A stretch of 64,000 nucleotides of DNA from Paraburkholderia aromaticivorans (GCF_002278075.1 NZ_CP022989.1:1426001-1490000), one strand, 5' to 3'. Counted from the first letter of the stretch, positions 35,505 to 51,300 are shown. Program-made: numbers and translations. The notes: generated by a model not told the origin, from the sequence alone.

Positions 35505-36776
35505 ATGAGCATTCGCACCCTGGCTGCCGCATGCAGCGCGGCACTGTTTGTCCAGTTTGCCGTTTCCCCAACCGTTTTCGCCGCCGACGCCCCGGCTCAC
35601 TGGGTCACCGCGTGGGCGACGGCGCTTCAACCCATTCCACAGCGGGCGGATTTGCCGCCGCTCTATCGCGCACCGGAAGTCGCCGGGCGCACGGTTCGCC
35701 AGATTGTCTATCCGACGCTGTCCGGAAGGTCGGCGCGCATTCACCTTAGCAACCGGTACGGCAAGACTGCGCTCGTCATCGAAGATCTGCGCATCGCACG
35801 CTCGGCGGGCGGCGCGGCGGCGGCGGGTAACGGCGAGACGCGCGTGACGTTTGGCGGCAAGAGCGCGGTCTCGATTCCGCCGGGCGGCGAGCTGGACAGC
35901 GACCCGGCCGCGATCGACATTGCGGAAGGCGCGCCCTACGCGGTGAGCGCATTCTTGGGGCCGGAACAGCGGATCGTGGCGTGGCACCGCGTGTCGAGCC
36001 AGGTAAATTACGTTTCCGCGCCCGGCAACCATGCGGCGGACGCGTCTGGGGAGGCGTTTCGCGGCCGGTTCACGCAATATGTGTGGATGACGGGTCTGTC
36101 GGTCGACGCCGCGCCTGCGTCGGCCGCCGTCGCCGCCATCGGCGACTCGATCACGGACGGCATGCGCTCCAGCCTGAATCAGAATCGCCGCTGGCCCGAC
36201 GCGTTGGCGCGCCGGTTTGCGGCGACTGGCGACCGTTCGACGGCGATCGTCAATCTGGGGATCAGCGGCAATCGCCTGTTGAGCGACTCTCCTTGTTATG
36301 GCGACGCGCTGGCGAAACGCTTCGAGCATGACATGCTCGGACGCCCGGGCGTCAAGACGGCGATTCTGCTCATCGGCATCAATGACATCAACTTCGCGGC
36401 GATGCCGCCGCGTGGCGGTCTCGACTGCGACTTCCCACACACTTCGGTGACGGCTGCGGACCTGATCGCCGGCTACCAACGGCTGGTCGCCACGGCTCGC
36501 CACGCGGGCGTGAAGGTCTTCGGCGCAACGTTGACTCCGGCATCGCTGCCGCCGCAGCGAGAAAGCATCCGGCTCGCCGTCAACCAATGGATTCGGACCA
36601 GCCATGCCTTCGACGGCGTCGTGGACTTCGATGCTGCGCTGCGCGATCCGGCGCAGCCGGATCGTCTGCAGCGCCGCTTTGATAGTGGGGACCACATCCA
36701 TCCCAGCGACGCCGGCTATGCGGCAATGGCCGACGCCGTTCCGATGGACTCAGTGGTGAAATCGACCCGCGACTGA
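35505..36776 (+). CDS. Secreted SGNH/GDSL hydrolase
   Basis: The product is 423 residues with a signal peptide (TLAAACSAALFVQFAVSP..VFA, cut before ADAPAH). A beta-rich N-terminal part is followed by an SGNH hydrolase domain: block I GDSITDG with Ser215, block II around GISGN, block III GINDIN, and block V D396-H-I-H399 (DHIHPSD). The catalytic triad is complete. Members deacylate sugars, lipids or cell-wall polymers outside the cytoplasm. Alternative ATG at 35475 exists; 35505 begins the signal peptide more cleanly. Confidence 0.85.
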   Translation: MSIRTLAAACSAALFVQFAVSPTVFAADAPAHWVTAWATALQPIPQRADLPPLYRAPEVAGRTVRQIVYPTLSGRSARIHLSNRYGKTALVIEDLRIARSAGGAAAAGNGETRVTFGGKSAVSIPPGGELDSDPAAIDIAEGAPYAVSAFLGPEQRIVAWHRVSSQVNYVSAPGNHAADASGEAFRGRFTQYVWMTGLSVDAAPASAAVAAIGDSITDGMRSSLNQNRRWPDALARRFAATGDRSTAIVNLGISGNRLLSDSPCYGDALAKRFEHDMLGRPGVKTAILLIGINDINFAAMPPRGGLDCDFPHTSVTAADLIAGYQRLVATARHAGVKVFGATLTPASLPPQRESIRLAVNQWIRTSHAFDGVVDFDAALRDPAQPDRLQRRFDSGDHIHPSDAGYAAMADAVPMDSVVKSTRD

Positions 36777-37244
36777 GCCGCCAAAAAGAATTCGGCCAAA
36801 CCCTTGTCATACGGCGGAAGTTCGCCTAAGATTCGCCTCCTCGTTTGCGAACGAGGGCCGCGGCAGAAACCAGCGGCCGTAGCGTCGACAAGGTTTTAAG
36901 CGAAAGCGAAAAAATGTTGTTGACGAAACGAAAAAGAGCCTCCATAATCTCGTTTCTCTGCTGCTGATGCAGCGACGCAGAACGAAGCGGTGCCGGGTAA
37001 CTGGAAGTGCGGTACTGGTTCGGTAGTGAATGCGGACTCGATCTTTAAAAATTAACAGCCGATAAGTGTGGGCGCTTGATGCGCGATGCGGGCTGGATTC
37101 TCCGGAATCTGGCGCAAAGCAAAAGTATCAAGTCTCACACAGTAATGAAAGGAAGGTTTGACTGTCGCAAGATGGTTGGATCATTCGTCAGTACGTTGAG
37201 TGAGCGACCGGGTTCGGAAGAGCCCGAAAAACAGTAACAGGTTT
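36777..37244 (+). promoter_or_regulatory. rRNA operon promoter and leader
   Basis: A near-consensus promoter, TTGACG (36920-36925), a 17-base spacer and CATAAT (36943-36948), lies in an A-rich stretch that may act as UP element. The predicted start is near 36955. GATCTTTAAAAATTAACAG near 37041-37058 resembles a boxA antitermination element ahead of the 16S gene. Confidence 0.8.
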
Positions 37245-38777
<1,533 letters not shown>

Positions 38778-38855
38778 CTCGAGCTAACGCGTCAGGTGTT
38801 GAGCGCTCACGCTTATCGGCTGTGAAATTGAAGACAGATACGCAGACAGACTCAG

Positions 38856-38932
38856 GGGTCTGTAGCTCAGTCGGTTAGAGCACCGTCTTGATAAGGCGGG
38901 GGTCGATGGTTCGAATCCATCCAGACCCACCA
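38856..38932 (+). tRNA. tRNA-Ile (GAT)
   Basis: The 77-base gene has a 7-bp acceptor stem GGGTCTG/CAGACCC, anticodon GAT in TTGATAA, T-loop GGTTCGAATCC and encoded CCA. It is in the usual 16S-23S spacer position. Confidence 0.97.
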
Positions 38933-38997
38933 CTGATTCTGCGGTGGCTGACCGGTGAAACCCCTGGGATGAAAGCAGATCTGATCTGTGCATGACT

Positions 38998-39073
38998 GGG
39001 GGATTAGCTCAGCTGGGAGAGCACCTGCTTTGCAAGCAGGGGGTCGTCGGTTCGATCCCGTCATCCTCCACCA
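38998..39073 (+). tRNA. tRNA-Ala (TGC)
   Basis: The 76-base gene has acceptor GGGGGAT/ATCCTCC with one G-T pair, anticodon TGC in TTTGCAA and encoded CCA. It follows tRNA-Ile in the rRNA spacer. Confidence 0.97.
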
Positions 39074-39390
39074 ATCCTCAATGCCAAGGGTTCAGTTGAA
39101 CTGAATGTTTGGCATTGGCGATTGAGCCAGTCAGAGTGATACGCGGTTATAGCAACTGCGATATCGGCTGTCGTTCTTTAACAATCAGGAAGAAGTAGTA
39201 AAGAGATTCACGAAAGTGTACTTAGAGATGGGTGCGCAAGTAGGTGAATCAGGGTTGTGATTGTATCAATGTATGAAAAGGTGATCGAAAGATTGCCTTG
39301 GAATACGGCGCAACACGAATACTCAACCTGTAGCGATTGTGGCGAGCGTGTGATTCCCAGTGGATCACACATGAGACACACCCGTTATAG
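39074..39390 (+). other. 16S-23S spacer with boxA
   Basis: No further gene lies here. TTCTTTAACAATC near 39174-39186 is a boxA-type antitermination element. The rest pairs across the 23S ends for RNase III processing in related operons, which I infer from position. Confidence 0.6.
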
Positions 39391-42268
<2,878 letters not shown>

Positions 42269-42497
42269 TATAACAGGTGTGTCTTGCGATGATCGTTAGT
42301 GCTTCAGCACTTACGAGCATCCCACCCCCGAAGGGGGCACGCGTGAACTCCAGATGGGGCACGCAGAACGCACGGTTGAGATCAGTGTTGTGCCAACAGA
42401 AACAACACAACCCCACGCTCTACCCTGGTGAGCATCACCAGAAACTACTTCTTCCAGATTGGCTGGGCTGTCCCCGGGACAGCCGAGCAACAAGTCA

Positions 42498-42613
42498 TGC
42501 CTGATGACCATAGCGAGTCGGTCCCACCCCTTCCCATCCCGAACAGGACCGTGAAACGACTCCACGCCGATGATAGTGCGGATTCCCGTGTGAAAGTAGG
42601 TAATCGTCAGGCT
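42498..42613 (+). rRNA. rrf: 5S ribosomal RNA
   Basis: About 115 bases, from TGCCTGATGACCATAGCG to the complementary CGTCAGGCT, which form the terminal stem. Ends are approximate. Confidence 0.93.
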
Positions 42614-42625
42614 CCCCAGCAGCAT

Positions 42626-42664
42626 CAGAAACCCCACCCCAAAAAGGTGGGGTTTCTGCGTTTA
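42626..42664 (+). terminator. Terminator of the rRNA operon
   Basis: A 13-bp stem cagaaaccccacc/ggtggggtttctg follows the 5S gene directly. Its T-run is embedded in the stem rather than after it. Confidence 0.75.
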
Positions 42665-42722
42665 CGGCCGCTGAAATCACTATATAAGTGAGAGCCTTGG
42701 GTTTGGAACGGTCGAGCAGGTC

Positions 42723-42751
42723 TTGACAAGCATCGGTTGTTCCCCCATAAT
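42723..42751 (+). promoter_or_regulatory. Promoter of the tRNA-tuf-tRNA-secE operon
   Basis: A consensus TTGACA (42723-42728), a 17-base spacer and CATAAT (42746-42751) stand just ahead of tRNA-Tyr. This is one of the strongest promoters in the window. Confidence 0.85.
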
Positions 42752-42765
42752 CATCAGTTCTCTAC

Positions 42766-42851
42766 GGAGGGGTGCCCGAGTGGCTAAAGGGGGCAGACTG
42801 TAAATCTGTTGGCTTACGCCTACGTTGGTTCGAATCCAACCTCCTCCACCA
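42766..42851 (+). tRNA. tRNA-Tyr (GTA)
   Basis: The 86-base gene has a long variable arm, acceptor GGAGGGG/CTCCTCC, anticodon GTA in CTGTAAA and encoded CCA. Confidence 0.97.
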
Positions 42852-42892
42852 GAATGCAAGTTGCAGCAGTTGTTGGGAATCCATGAATCCTT

Positions 42893-42966
42893 GCGGGTGT
42901 AGCTCAATGGTAGAGCAGAAGCCTTCCAAGCTTACGACGAGGGTTCGATTCCCTTCACCCGCTCCA
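42893..42966 (+). tRNA. tRNA-Gly (TCC)
   Basis: The 74-base gene has acceptor GCGGGTG/CACCCGC, anticodon TCC in CTTCCAA and encoded CCA. Confidence 0.97.
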
Positions 42967-42982
42967 GCAACACAGTAGTAGC

Positions 42983-43057
<75 letters not shown>

Positions 43058-43120
43058 GAAGTACTCGGTGATTGTTTGCGCGCGGCGCAACGTACGGAAA
43101 AATCCTCTTAGGAGTCGAAA

Positions 43121-44311
43121 ATGGCCAAGGGTAAGTTTGAGCGGACCAAGCCGCACGTGAACGTCGGCACGATCGGTCACGTTGACCACGGCAAGACCAC
43201 GCTGACGGCAGCGATCACGACGGTTCTGACGCAGAAGTTTGGCGGCGAAGCGAAGGCATACGACCAGATCGACGCGGCGCCGGAAGAAAAGGCACGTGGT
43301 ATCACGATCAACACGGCACACGTCGAGTACGAAACGGCTAACCGCCACTACGCACACGTCGACTGCCCGGGCCACGCTGACTATGTGAAGAACATGATCA
43401 CGGGCGCAGCGCAGATGGACGGCGCGATCCTCGTGTGCTCGGCCGCTGACGGCCCGATGCCGCAAACGCGTGAGCACATCCTGCTGGCGCGTCAGGTTGG
43501 CGTTCCGTACATCATCGTGTTCCTGAACAAGTGCGACATGGTGGACGACGCTGAGCTGCTGGAGCTGGTCGAGATGGAAGTTCGCGAACTTCTGTCGAAG
43601 TACGACTTCCCGGGCGACGAAACGCCGATCATCAAGGGTTCGGCCAAGCTGGCGCTGGAAGGCGACAAGGGCGAGCTGGGCGAAGTGGCGATCATGAATC
43701 TGGCCGACGCGCTGGACACGTACATCCCGACGCCGGAGCGCGCAGTTGATGGCGCATTCCTGATGCCGGTGGAAGACGTGTTCTCGATCTCGGGTCGCGG
43801 CACGGTGGTGACGGGTCGCGTTGAGCGCGGCGTCGTGAAGGTTGGCGAGGAAATCGAAATCGTCGGTATCAAGCCGACGGTGAAGACGACCTGCACGGGC
43901 GTGGAAATGTTCCGCAAGCTGCTCGACCAGGGGCAGGCAGGCGACAACGTCGGTATCCTGCTGCGCGGCACGAAGCGTGAAGACGTGGAGCGTGGCCAGG
44001 TTCTGGCGAAGCCGGGTTCGATCAACCCGCACACGCACTTCACGGCTGAAGTGTACGTGCTGAGCAAGGACGAAGGCGGCCGTCACACGCCGTTCTTCAA
44101 CAACTATCGTCCGCAGTTCTACTTCCGTACGACGGACGTGACGGGCTCGATCGAGTTGCCGAAGGACAAGGAAATGGTCATGCCGGGCGACAACGTGTCG
44201 ATCACGGTGAAGCTGATCAACCCGATCGCAATGGAAGAAGGTCTGCGCTTCGCAATCCGCGAAGGCGGCCGTACGGTCGGCGCAGGTGTGGTTGCCAAGA
44301 TTCTCGAGTAA
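43121..44311 (+). CDS. tuf: Elongation factor Tu, copy 1
   Basis: EF-Tu delivers aminoacyl-tRNA to the ribosome. The product is 396 residues with the GTPase P-loop GHVDHGKT at residues 19-26, the DCPGHADY switch region near 81 and NKCD near 136. AGGAG lies upstream. It sits in the usual place after tRNA-Thr, followed by tRNA-Trp and secE. It differs from the second copy at 62318 by about six synonymous bases: five lie in the first ten codons and one is GCA/GCG in the early part. Confidence 0.98.
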   Translation: MAKGKFERTKPHVNVGTIGHVDHGKTTLTAAITTVLTQKFGGEAKAYDQIDAAPEEKARGITINTAHVEYETANRHYAHVDCPGHADYVKNMITGAAQMDGAILVCSAADGPMPQTREHILLARQVGVPYIIVFLNKCDMVDDAELLELVEMEVRELLSKYDFPGDETPIIKGSAKLALEGDKGELGEVAIMNLADALDTYIPTPERAVDGAFLMPVEDVFSISGRGTVVTGRVERGVVKVGEEIEIVGIKPTVKTTCTGVEMFRKLLDQGQAGDNVGILLRGTKREDVERGQVLAKPGSINPHTHFTAEVYVLSKDEGGRHTPFFNNYRPQFYFRTTDVTGSIELPKDKEMVMPGDNVSITVKLINPIAMEEGLRFAIREGGRTVGAGVVAKILE

Positions 44312-44375
44312 CGCCAGATAGTTCTCGTTAATCGGTAGTTTCGGGGTTGGCGGTGTCGTCAACCCCAAATGGTTT

Positions 44376-44451
44376 AGGGGTATAGCTCAACTGGCAGAGC
44401 GTCGGTCTCCAAAACCGAAGGTTGGGGGTTCGATTCCCTCTGCCCCTGCCA
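44376..44451 (+). tRNA. tRNA-Trp (CCA)
   Basis: The 76-base gene has acceptor AGGGGTA/TGCCCCT with one G-T pair, anticodon CCA in CTCCAAA and an encoded 3' CCA. It lies between tuf and secE as in many proteobacteria. Confidence 0.97.
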
Positions 44452-44486
44452 ATTCTCGCGCCGTATGTGGCGCTCGTTAAGGTGTT

Positions 44487-44867
44487 ATGGCGAATCCTTC
44501 CGTCGAAACTGTAAATACATCCAGCGACAAGCTGATGCTCGTCGCGGGAGTATTGTTGGTCTTGGCCGGGTTCGTGGGGTTCTTCTGGCTTAGCGGCCAG
44601 GAATGGTACGTCCGCGGAGCCGCCTTGGCTGTAGGTGCGATCGCGGGTGTTGCAGTCGGTCTTCTCTCCGCGCCTGGCAAGGGTTTCATCGCTTTCGCCA
44701 AAGACTCGTACAAGGAAGTCCGTAAGGTTGTTTGGCCGACTCGCAAAGAGGCTACGCAGACAACGCTCGTGGTGTTCGGCTTCGTGTTCGTCATGGCGAT
44801 CTTTCTTTGGATTAGCGATAAATCCATTGAATGGGCGATTTTCTCGGTGATTCTGGGTTGGAAATGA
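44487..44867 (+). CDS. secE: Preprotein translocase subunit SecE
   Basis: The product is 126 residues with three hydrophobic segments, the E. coli-like long form. The conserved cytoplasmic segment [20 protein letters not shown] near residue 75 precedes the last membrane helix. SecE clamps SecY in the translocation channel. It is one base upstream of nusG. Confidence 0.96.
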   Translation: MANPSVETVNTSSDKLMLVAGVLLVLAGFVGFFWLSGQEWYVRGAALAVGAIAGVAVGLLSAPGKGFIAFAKDSYKEVRKVVWPTRKEATQTTLVVFGFVFVMAIFLWISDKSIEWAIFSVILGWK

Positions 44868-44868
44868 T

Positions 44869-45426
44869 ATGAGCGATACTCCGGCATCCCCGAGCGGCAA
44901 ACGTTGGTACGTGGTGCACGCCTACTCCGGTATGGAGAAGAGCGTGCAACGTGCGCTTCAAGAGCGCATCGAACGTGCAGGCATGCAAGATCAGTTTGGT
45001 CAAATCCTCGTTCCGACCGAAGAGGTGGTTGAGGTGAAGGGCGGTCACAAGTCGGTGACCGAGCGTCGTTTCTTTCCTGGCTATGTTTTGGTCGAGATGG
45101 AAATGACTGACGAGACGTGGCACCTCGTGAAGAATACCGCGAAGGTGACAGGTTTCGTAGGCGGTGCGCGTAATCGTCCGAGTCCGATTTCTCCGCGCGA
45201 AGTCGAGAAGATCATGTCGCAAATGCAGGAGGGCGTGGAGAAGCCGCGTCCTAAGACCCTGTTTGAAGTTGGCGAGATGGTGCGGGTGAAAGACGGTCCG
45301 TTCACGGATTTCAATGGCAGCGTCGAAGAAGTGAATTACGAAAAATCGCGCGTCCGTGTTTCCGTTACAATCTTCGGCCGCGCAACGCCGGTCGAGCTGG
45401 AATTCGGCCAGGTCGAAAAGCTGTAA
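44869..45426 (+). CDS. nusG: Transcription antitermination factor NusG
   Basis: The product is 185 residues. The N-terminal NGN domain has [18 protein letters not shown] near residue 12 and [11 protein letters not shown] near 66; the C-terminal KOW domain starts near [16 protein letters not shown] at 131. NusG links RNA polymerase to Rho or the ribosome. It follows secE immediately. Confidence 0.97.
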   Translation: MSDTPASPSGKRWYVVHAYSGMEKSVQRALQERIERAGMQDQFGQILVPTEEVVEVKGGHKSVTERRFFPGYVLVEMEMTDETWHLVKNTAKVTGFVGGARNRPSPISPREVEKIMSQMQEGVEKPRPKTLFEVGEMVRVKDGPFTDFNGSVEEVNYEKSRVRVSVTIFGRATPVELEFGQVEKL

Positions 45427-45437
45427 TCCAGAATTCT

Positions 45438-45465
45438 ACGGAGCGCACCGGTCGGTGCGTTCCGT
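45438..45465 (+). promoter_or_regulatory. Stem-loop in the nusG-rplK spacer
   Basis: A 12-bp inverted repeat acggagcgcacc/ggtgcgttccgt with one imperfect pair and a loop of four lies 12 bases after nusG. It lacks a strong T-run. It may be a processing site or attenuator ahead of the ribosomal protein genes. Confidence 0.4.
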
Positions 45466-45590
45466 ATTTCGCGCTTACGGTCCGCGTAATGACCGTTGAG
45501 GAGCGCAAGTACCCAATTTTTTGGCGAACGCGCGCTACTACTCACTGAACATCGCGTGCGTCCATGTGATGTTCCAAAGAGGTTTTCAAC

Positions 45591-46022
45591 ATGGCAAAGA
45601 AAATCATCGGCTTTATCAAGCTGCAGATTCCTGCAGGTAAAGCCAATCCGTCGCCGCCGGTCGGTCCGGCACTGGGCCAGCGCGGCCTGAACATCATGGA
45701 GTTCTGCAAGGCGTTCAATGCGCAGACTCAAGCACTGGAACCGGGTCTGCCGATTCCGGTTGTGATCACCGCGTTTGCGGACAAGAGCTTCACGTTCGTC
45801 CTGAAGACGCCGCCGGCAACGGTTCTGATCAAGAAAGCTGCGAAGATCGACAAGGGTTCGAGCAAGCCGCACACCGACAAGGTCGGCAAGATCACGCGTG
45901 CTCAAGCTGAAGACATCGCCAAGACCAAGATGCCTGATCTGACGGCAGCCGATCTGGACGCAGCGGTCCGTACGATCGCTGGCAGTGCCCGCTCGATGGG
46001 CATCACCGTGGAGGGCGTGTAA
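45591..46022 (+). CDS. rplK: 50S ribosomal protein L11
   Basis: The product is 143 residues. The N-terminal [23 protein letters not shown] (residues 9-31) and the C-terminal RNA-binding domain with GSARSMGI near 132 are typical. L11 binds the GTPase-associated centre of 23S rRNA. The stop codon is immediately followed by the rplA start. Confidence 0.98.
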   Translation: MAKKIIGFIKLQIPAGKANPSPPVGPALGQRGLNIMEFCKAFNAQTQALEPGLPIPVVITAFADKSFTFVLKTPPATVLIKKAAKIDKGSSKPHTDKVGKITRAQAEDIAKTKMPDLTAADLDAAVRTIAGSARSMGITVEGV

Positions 46023-46721
46023 ATGGCTAAGCTTTCAAAGCGTCTGCAAGCATTTGCAGCCAAGGTTGATCGTCAGAAGCTGTACGCAATCGACGAAGCT
46101 CTATCGCTCGTGAAGGAGTGCGCAAGCGCGAAGTTTGACGAGTCGATCGACGTCGCAGTGCAGCTCGGCATCGACGCGAAGAAGTCGGACCAAGTGGTTC
46201 GTGGCTCGGTCGTTCTGCCGGCTGGTACCGGTAAGTCGGTTCGTGTCGCGGTGTTCGCACAAGGCGAAAAGGCGGAGCAAGCTCGTGCTGCTGGCGCAGA
46301 AGTCGTCGGTATGGAAGACCTCGCGGAACAAGTCAAGGCCGGCAAGCTGGACTTCGATATCGTGATCGCTTCGCCGGACACGATGCGCGTAGTCGGTACG
46401 CTTGGTCAGATCCTCGGCCCGCGTGGCCTGATGCCGAATCCGAAGGTCGGTACGGTCACGCCGGACGTCGCGACCGCAGTGAAGAATGCCAAGGCTGGTC
46501 AGGTGCAATTCCGTGTCGACAAGGCAGGGATTATTCATGCGACTATCGGCCGTGCTTCGTTCGAGCCGACCGCTCTGCGTAGCAACCTGAACGCTCTCGT
46601 CGACGCGCTGCAAAAAGCGAAGCCGGCAACGAGCAAGGGTGTCTACCTGCGCAAGGTTGCGCTGTCGAGCACGATGGGTGTTGGCGTTCGCGTCGACCAG
46701 GCATCGTTGGCAGCACAGTAA
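46023..46721 (+). CDS. rplA: 50S ribosomal protein L1
   Basis: The product is 232 residues. [15 protein letters not shown] near residue 128 is the family signature. In other bacteria L1 binds the rplKA message to repress its own operon; I did not identify the site here. Confidence 0.98.
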   Translation: MAKLSKRLQAFAAKVDRQKLYAIDEALSLVKECASAKFDESIDVAVQLGIDAKKSDQVVRGSVVLPAGTGKSVRVAVFAQGEKAEQARAAGAEVVGMEDLAEQVKAGKLDFDIVIASPDTMRVVGTLGQILGPRGLMPNPKVGTVTPDVATAVKNAKAGQVQFRVDKAGIIHATIGRASFEPTALRSNLNALVDALQKAKPATSKGVYLRKVALSSTMGVGVRVDQASLAAQ

Positions 46722-47023
46722 GAAAATTCATCGCCTCGGCGTGAGTCGGGGCGGTTTTATGGGCTTTGGGCGGTTGTGAAGCGGCAGTCTGCGTCGAACA
46801 ACCGGTTGTCAAAGACCGTTGGCGGACACGCAGCAGGTAGGCGAGTCCTTAATGCAAAGCCAACGCAGATGGCGAACCCGAAAAAGTTTTGCAGTGATGA
46901 AGCCGGTCGATGCTCGCAGCAATGCGGGGGTCGAGTGGTCGAAATACTCCTGACTGGTCGGACGCCGTTATTGAACGCGGTACACAAGGCGCACGCCGCG
47001 TGTATCGAATCTGGAGGTTAACC
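46722..47023 (+). promoter_or_regulatory. rplJ leader region
   Basis: These 300 bases between rplA and rplJ carry no gene. A long leader ahead of rplJ is expected, since L10/L12 repress their own translation by binding it in known bacteria. The segment 46880-47020 is rich in potential pairings. The precise L10 site is not identified. A GGAGG lies right before the GTG start. Confidence 0.5.
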
Positions 47024-47527
47024 GTGCCACTTAACAAAGAAAGCAAGCAGGCCGTCGTCGCTGAGGTTGCCGCGCAAGTCGCGAAAGCCCAGACCGTGGT
47101 TCTGGCTGAGTATCGTGGAATCGCGGTTGGCGATCTGACCAAGCTGCGCGCGAAAGCGCGTGAGCAACAGGTTTACCTTCGCGTGTTGAAAAACACGCTG
47201 GCGCGTCGCGCTGTCGAAGGTACCCCGTTTGCTCCGCTGGCAGAGCAGATGACTGGTCCCCTGATCTACGGCATCTCGGAAGATGCAATTGCTGCTGCCA
47301 AGGTCGTCAACGACTTCGGCAAAACCAATGACAAGTTGATCATCAAGGCTGGTTCCTACGAAGGCAAGGTGATGGACAAGGCGGGCGTGCAAGCGCTGGC
47401 AAACATCCCGAGCCGCGAAGAACTGCTCTCCAAGCTGTTGTACGTTATGCAGGCACCTGTTTCCGGCTTTGCGCGCGCTCTGGCCGCGCTGGCAGAAAAG
47501 AAACAAGGCGAAGAAACCGCTGCGTAA
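47024..47527 (+). CDS. rplJ: 50S ribosomal protein L10
   Basis: The product is 167 residues starting at a GTG with a strong GGAGG site six bases upstream. [13 protein letters not shown] at the N-terminus and [17 protein letters not shown] near residue 35 are family segments. L10 anchors the L7/L12 stalk on the ribosome. The open frame extends to 46910, but the GTG at 47024 starts the family sequence. Confidence 0.97.
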   Translation: MPLNKESKQAVVAEVAAQVAKAQTVVLAEYRGIAVGDLTKLRAKAREQQVYLRVLKNTLARRAVEGTPFAPLAEQMTGPLIYGISEDAIAAAKVVNDFGKTNDKLIIKAGSYEGKVMDKAGVQALANIPSREELLSKLLYVMQAPVSGFARALAALAEKKQGEETAA

Positions 47528-47590
47528 TGCACTTCAGTCGAGCGTGATTGATCGCTGGCTGTATCCGAATTCAATTTAGGAGTATTTCAA

Positions 47591-47965
47591 ATGGCAATCG
47601 CAAAAGAAGACATCCTCGAGGCAGTAAGCTCGATGTCGGTTCTGGAACTGAACGAGCTGGTCAAGGCGTTCGAAGAAAAGTTTGGCGTGTCGGCAGCTGC
47701 TGTTGCAGTGGCAGGCCCGGCGGGTGGCGGCGCTGCTGCTGCTGCCGAAGAGCAAACCGAGTTCACGGTCAACCTGACGGAAGTCGGCGCGAACAAGGTT
47801 TCGGTCATTAAGGCTGTTCGTGAACTGACGGGTCTCGGCCTGAAGGAAGCGAAGGACCTGGTCGACGGCGCACCGAAGCCTGTTAAGGAATCGGTACCGA
47901 AGGCTGCTGCAGAAGAAGCCAAGAAGAAGCTGGAAGAAGCCGGCGCGAAGGCTGAAATCAAGTAA
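47591..47965 (+). CDS. rplL: 50S ribosomal protein L7/L12
   Basis: The product is 124 residues. The N-terminal dimer domain, the Ala/Gly hinge ([19 protein letters not shown] near 37) and the C-terminal domain ([23 protein letters not shown] near 69) are all present. It forms the stalk that recruits translation factors. Confidence 0.98.
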   Translation: MAIAKEDILEAVSSMSVLELNELVKAFEEKFGVSAAAVAVAGPAGGGAAAAAEEQTEFTVNLTEVGANKVSVIKAVRELTGLGLKEAKDLVDGAPKPVKESVPKAAAEEAKKKLEEAGAKAEIK

Positions 47966-48335
47966 GTTTCAGCGCGCTGTGCGAAGGCTGGCGGTTTTCC
48001 ACCGCCGGCCTTTTTGTGCTTTGTGGGGACTACGTTTTTGCCAGCTTGTTTCGGCAAAAACCGACGCCCCAGAGGCCAAAGAAAATCGCCATTCGGCAAC
48101 ATTGACCGGCGCTTCTCTTTGTCTTCTGAAGCGACTGCAGAAGGCAAGTTTGGTCGGGTAGCGGGCAACATAGGCATCCGCTGCCGTCAGCCAGCGGTTG
48201 GTAGCGGCCAACCACCAAGCTTCTAGGCTCGTTCAAGCCATCGGACGGCCATCGGGTCTCAGTCGGTGAACACTCGGGTTGTCTCATCAAGGTATCCTGC
48301 CTCGACAACAATGCCCGCCGTGATTCGGAGATCGT
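47966..48335 (+). other. rplL-rpoB spacer with attenuator-like hairpin
   Basis: This 370-base gap holds no gene. A hairpin (aaggctggcggt/accgccggcctt with a G-T pair, then five Ts) at 47985-48016 looks like a rho-independent terminator. In E. coli a partial terminator in this place lowers rpoBC expression relative to the ribosomal proteins; the same use here is inferred. I found no clear rpoB-specific promoter. Confidence 0.65.
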
Positions 48336-51300
48336 ATGCAATATTCCTTCACCGAGAAGAAGCGTATTCGCAAGAGTTTTGCGAAGCGCCCCATCGTTCA
48401 CCAAGTACCTTTCCTGCTGGCTACCCAGCTTGAATCATTCAGCACGTTTCTGCAAGCAGACACGTCGTCCACGCAACGCAAGCCGGAAGGCCTGCAAGCT
48501 GCGTTCACCTCCGTTTTCCCAATTGTTTCGCATAACGGGTTCGCTCGTCTAGAGTTCGTCAGCTACATGCTGTCGCCGCCGGCATTCAACATCAAGGAAT
48601 GTCAGCAGCGCGGTTTGACGTACTGCTCGGCCTTGCGCGCGAAAGTGCGCCTGGTGCTGCTCGACAAGGAATCGCCGAGCAAGCCGGTCGTCAAGGAAGT
48701 GAAGGAACAGGAAGTGTACATGGGCGAAATTCCGCTCATGACGCCGACGGGTTCGTTCGTCATCAATGGCACGGAGCGTGTGATCGTTTCGCAGCTGCAC
48801 CGTTCGCCGGGCGTGTTCTTCGAACACGACAAGGGCAAGACGCACAGCTCGGGCAAGCTCCTGTTCTCGGCACGTATCATTCCCTACCGCGGTTCGTGGC
48901 TCGATTTCGAGTTCGACCCGAAGGACGTGCTGTACTTCCGCGTCGACCGTCGCCGCAAGATGCCGGTCACGATCCTGCTGAAGGCAATCGGCCTCACGCC
49001 GGAACAGATCCTCGCAAACTTCTTCGTGTTCGACAATTTCACGCTGATGCCGGAAGGCGCGCAGATGGAATTCGTGCCGGAGCGTCTGCGTGGTGAAGTC
49101 GCGCGCTTCGACATCACGGACCGTGATGGCAACGTGATCGTCCAGAAGGACAAGCGGATCAACGCGAAGCACATTCGCGATCTCGATAACGCCAAGACCA
49201 AGTTCATCTCGGTCCCGGAAGACTATTTGCTCGGCCGCGTGCTGGCAAAGAACGTCGTGGACGGCGACACCGGTGAAGTCATCGCCAATGCGAACGACGA
49301 AATCACGGAAACCGCGCTCGAGAAGCTGCGCGAGTCGAAGATCAAAGACATCCAGACGCTCTACACGAACGATCTGGATCAAGGTCCGTACATCTCGTCG
49401 ACGCTGCGTATCGACGAAACCGCGGACAAGATGGCCGCACGCATCGCGATCTACCGCATGATGCGTCCGGGCGAACCGCCGACCGAAGAAGCGGTCGAGG
49501 CGCTGTTCAACCGTCTGTTCTATAGCGAAGACGCATACGACCTCTCGAAGGTGGGTCGTATGAAGTTCAATCGCCGTGTCGGCCGCGACGAAATCGTCGG
49601 CCCGATGACGCTGCAAGACGACGACATCCTCGCCACGATCAAGATCCTGGTCGAACTGCGTAACGGCAAGGGCGAAGTGGACGACATCGACCACTTGGGC
49701 AATCGTCGTGTGCGTTGCGTCGGTGAACTGGCGGAAAACCAGTTCCGCGCAGGTCTCGTGCGTGTCGAACGTGCTGTGAAGGAACGCCTCGGCCAGGCCG
49801 AAAGCGAAAACCTGATGCCGCACGACCTGATCAACTCGAAGCCGATTTCGTCGGCGATTCGCGAGTTCTTCGGTTCGTCGCAGCTGTCGCAGTTCATGGA
49901 CCAAACGAACCCGCTGTCGGAAATCACCCACAAGCGCCGTGTCTCGGCTCTTGGCCCGGGCGGTTTGACGCGTGAGCGCGCTGGCTTTGAAGTCCGCGAC
50001 GTGCACCCGACTCACTACGGTCGTGTGTGCCCGATTGAAACGCCGGAAGGTCCGAACATCGGCCTGATCAACTCGCTCGCGCTGTATGCGCACCTGAACG
50101 AATACGGCTTCCTCGAAACGCCGTATCGCAAGGTCGTGGACAGCAAGGTGACGGATCAAATCGATTACCTGTCGGCGATCGAAGAAGGCCGTTACGTGAT
50201 CGCTCAGGCGAACGCGGCCGTGGCGGAAGACGGCTCGCTGACCGACGAACTGGTGTCGTCGCGTGAAGCAGGCGAAACGCTGATGGTCACGCCGGACCGC
50301 ATCCAGTACATGGACGTGGCGCCGTCGCAGATCGTGTCGGTGGCAGCATCGCTGATTCCGTTCCTCGAGCACGATGACGCGAACCGCGCATTGATGGGTT
50401 CGAACATGCAGCGTCAGGCTGTGCCGTGTCTGCGTCCTGAAAAGGCCGTGGTCGGTACGGGTATCGAGCGCACGGTGGCAGTCGACTCGGGTACGACGGT
50501 TCAGGCATTCCGCGGCGGTGTGGTCGATTACGTCGACGCAGGCCGTATGGTGATTCGCGTGAACGACGATGAAGCCGCTGCTGGCGAAACCGGCGTGGAC
50601 ATCTACAACCTGATCAAGTACACGCGTTCGAACCAGAACACGAACATCAACCAGCGCCCGATCGTGAAGGTCGGCGACATCGTGTCGCGCGGCGACGTGC
50701 TGGCTGACGGCGCATCGACCGACCTCGGCGAACTGGCTCTCGGCCAGAACATGCTGGTCGCGTTCATGCCGTGGAACGGCTACAACTTCGAAGATTCGAT
50801 CTTGATCTCGGAGAAGGTGGTTGCAGACGACCGTTACACGTCGATCCACATTGAAGAACTGAACGTCGTAGCTCGTGATACGAAACTCGGACCGGAAGAA
50901 ATCACGCGCGACATTTCGAACCTGGCTGAAGTGCAACTCGGCCGTCTCGATGAGTCGGGCATCGTCTACATCGGCGCTGAAGTCGAAGCAGGCGACGTGC
51001 TGGTCGGCAAGGTGACGCCGAAGGGCGAAACCCAGCTGACGCCGGAAGAAAAGCTGCTGCGCGCGATCTTCGGTGAAAAGGCTTCGGACGTGAAGGACAC
51101 GTCGCTGCGCGTGCCGTCGGGCATGAGCGGCACCGTGATCGACGTTCAAGTGTTCACGCGTGAAGGCATTCAGCGCGACAAGCGCGCGCAACAGATCATC
51201 GACGATGAACTGAAGCGTTATCGCCTCGATTTGAACGACCAGCTGCGTATCGTGGAAGGCGACGCATTCCAGCGTCTCGCACGTATGCTCGACGGCAAGG

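Noticed and set aside
45446..45457. Similarity of the nusG-rplK stem (caccggtcggtg) to the paaA palindrome
   Set aside because: The shared accggtcggt core is short and the symmetry differs. It is best explained by the RNA stem.
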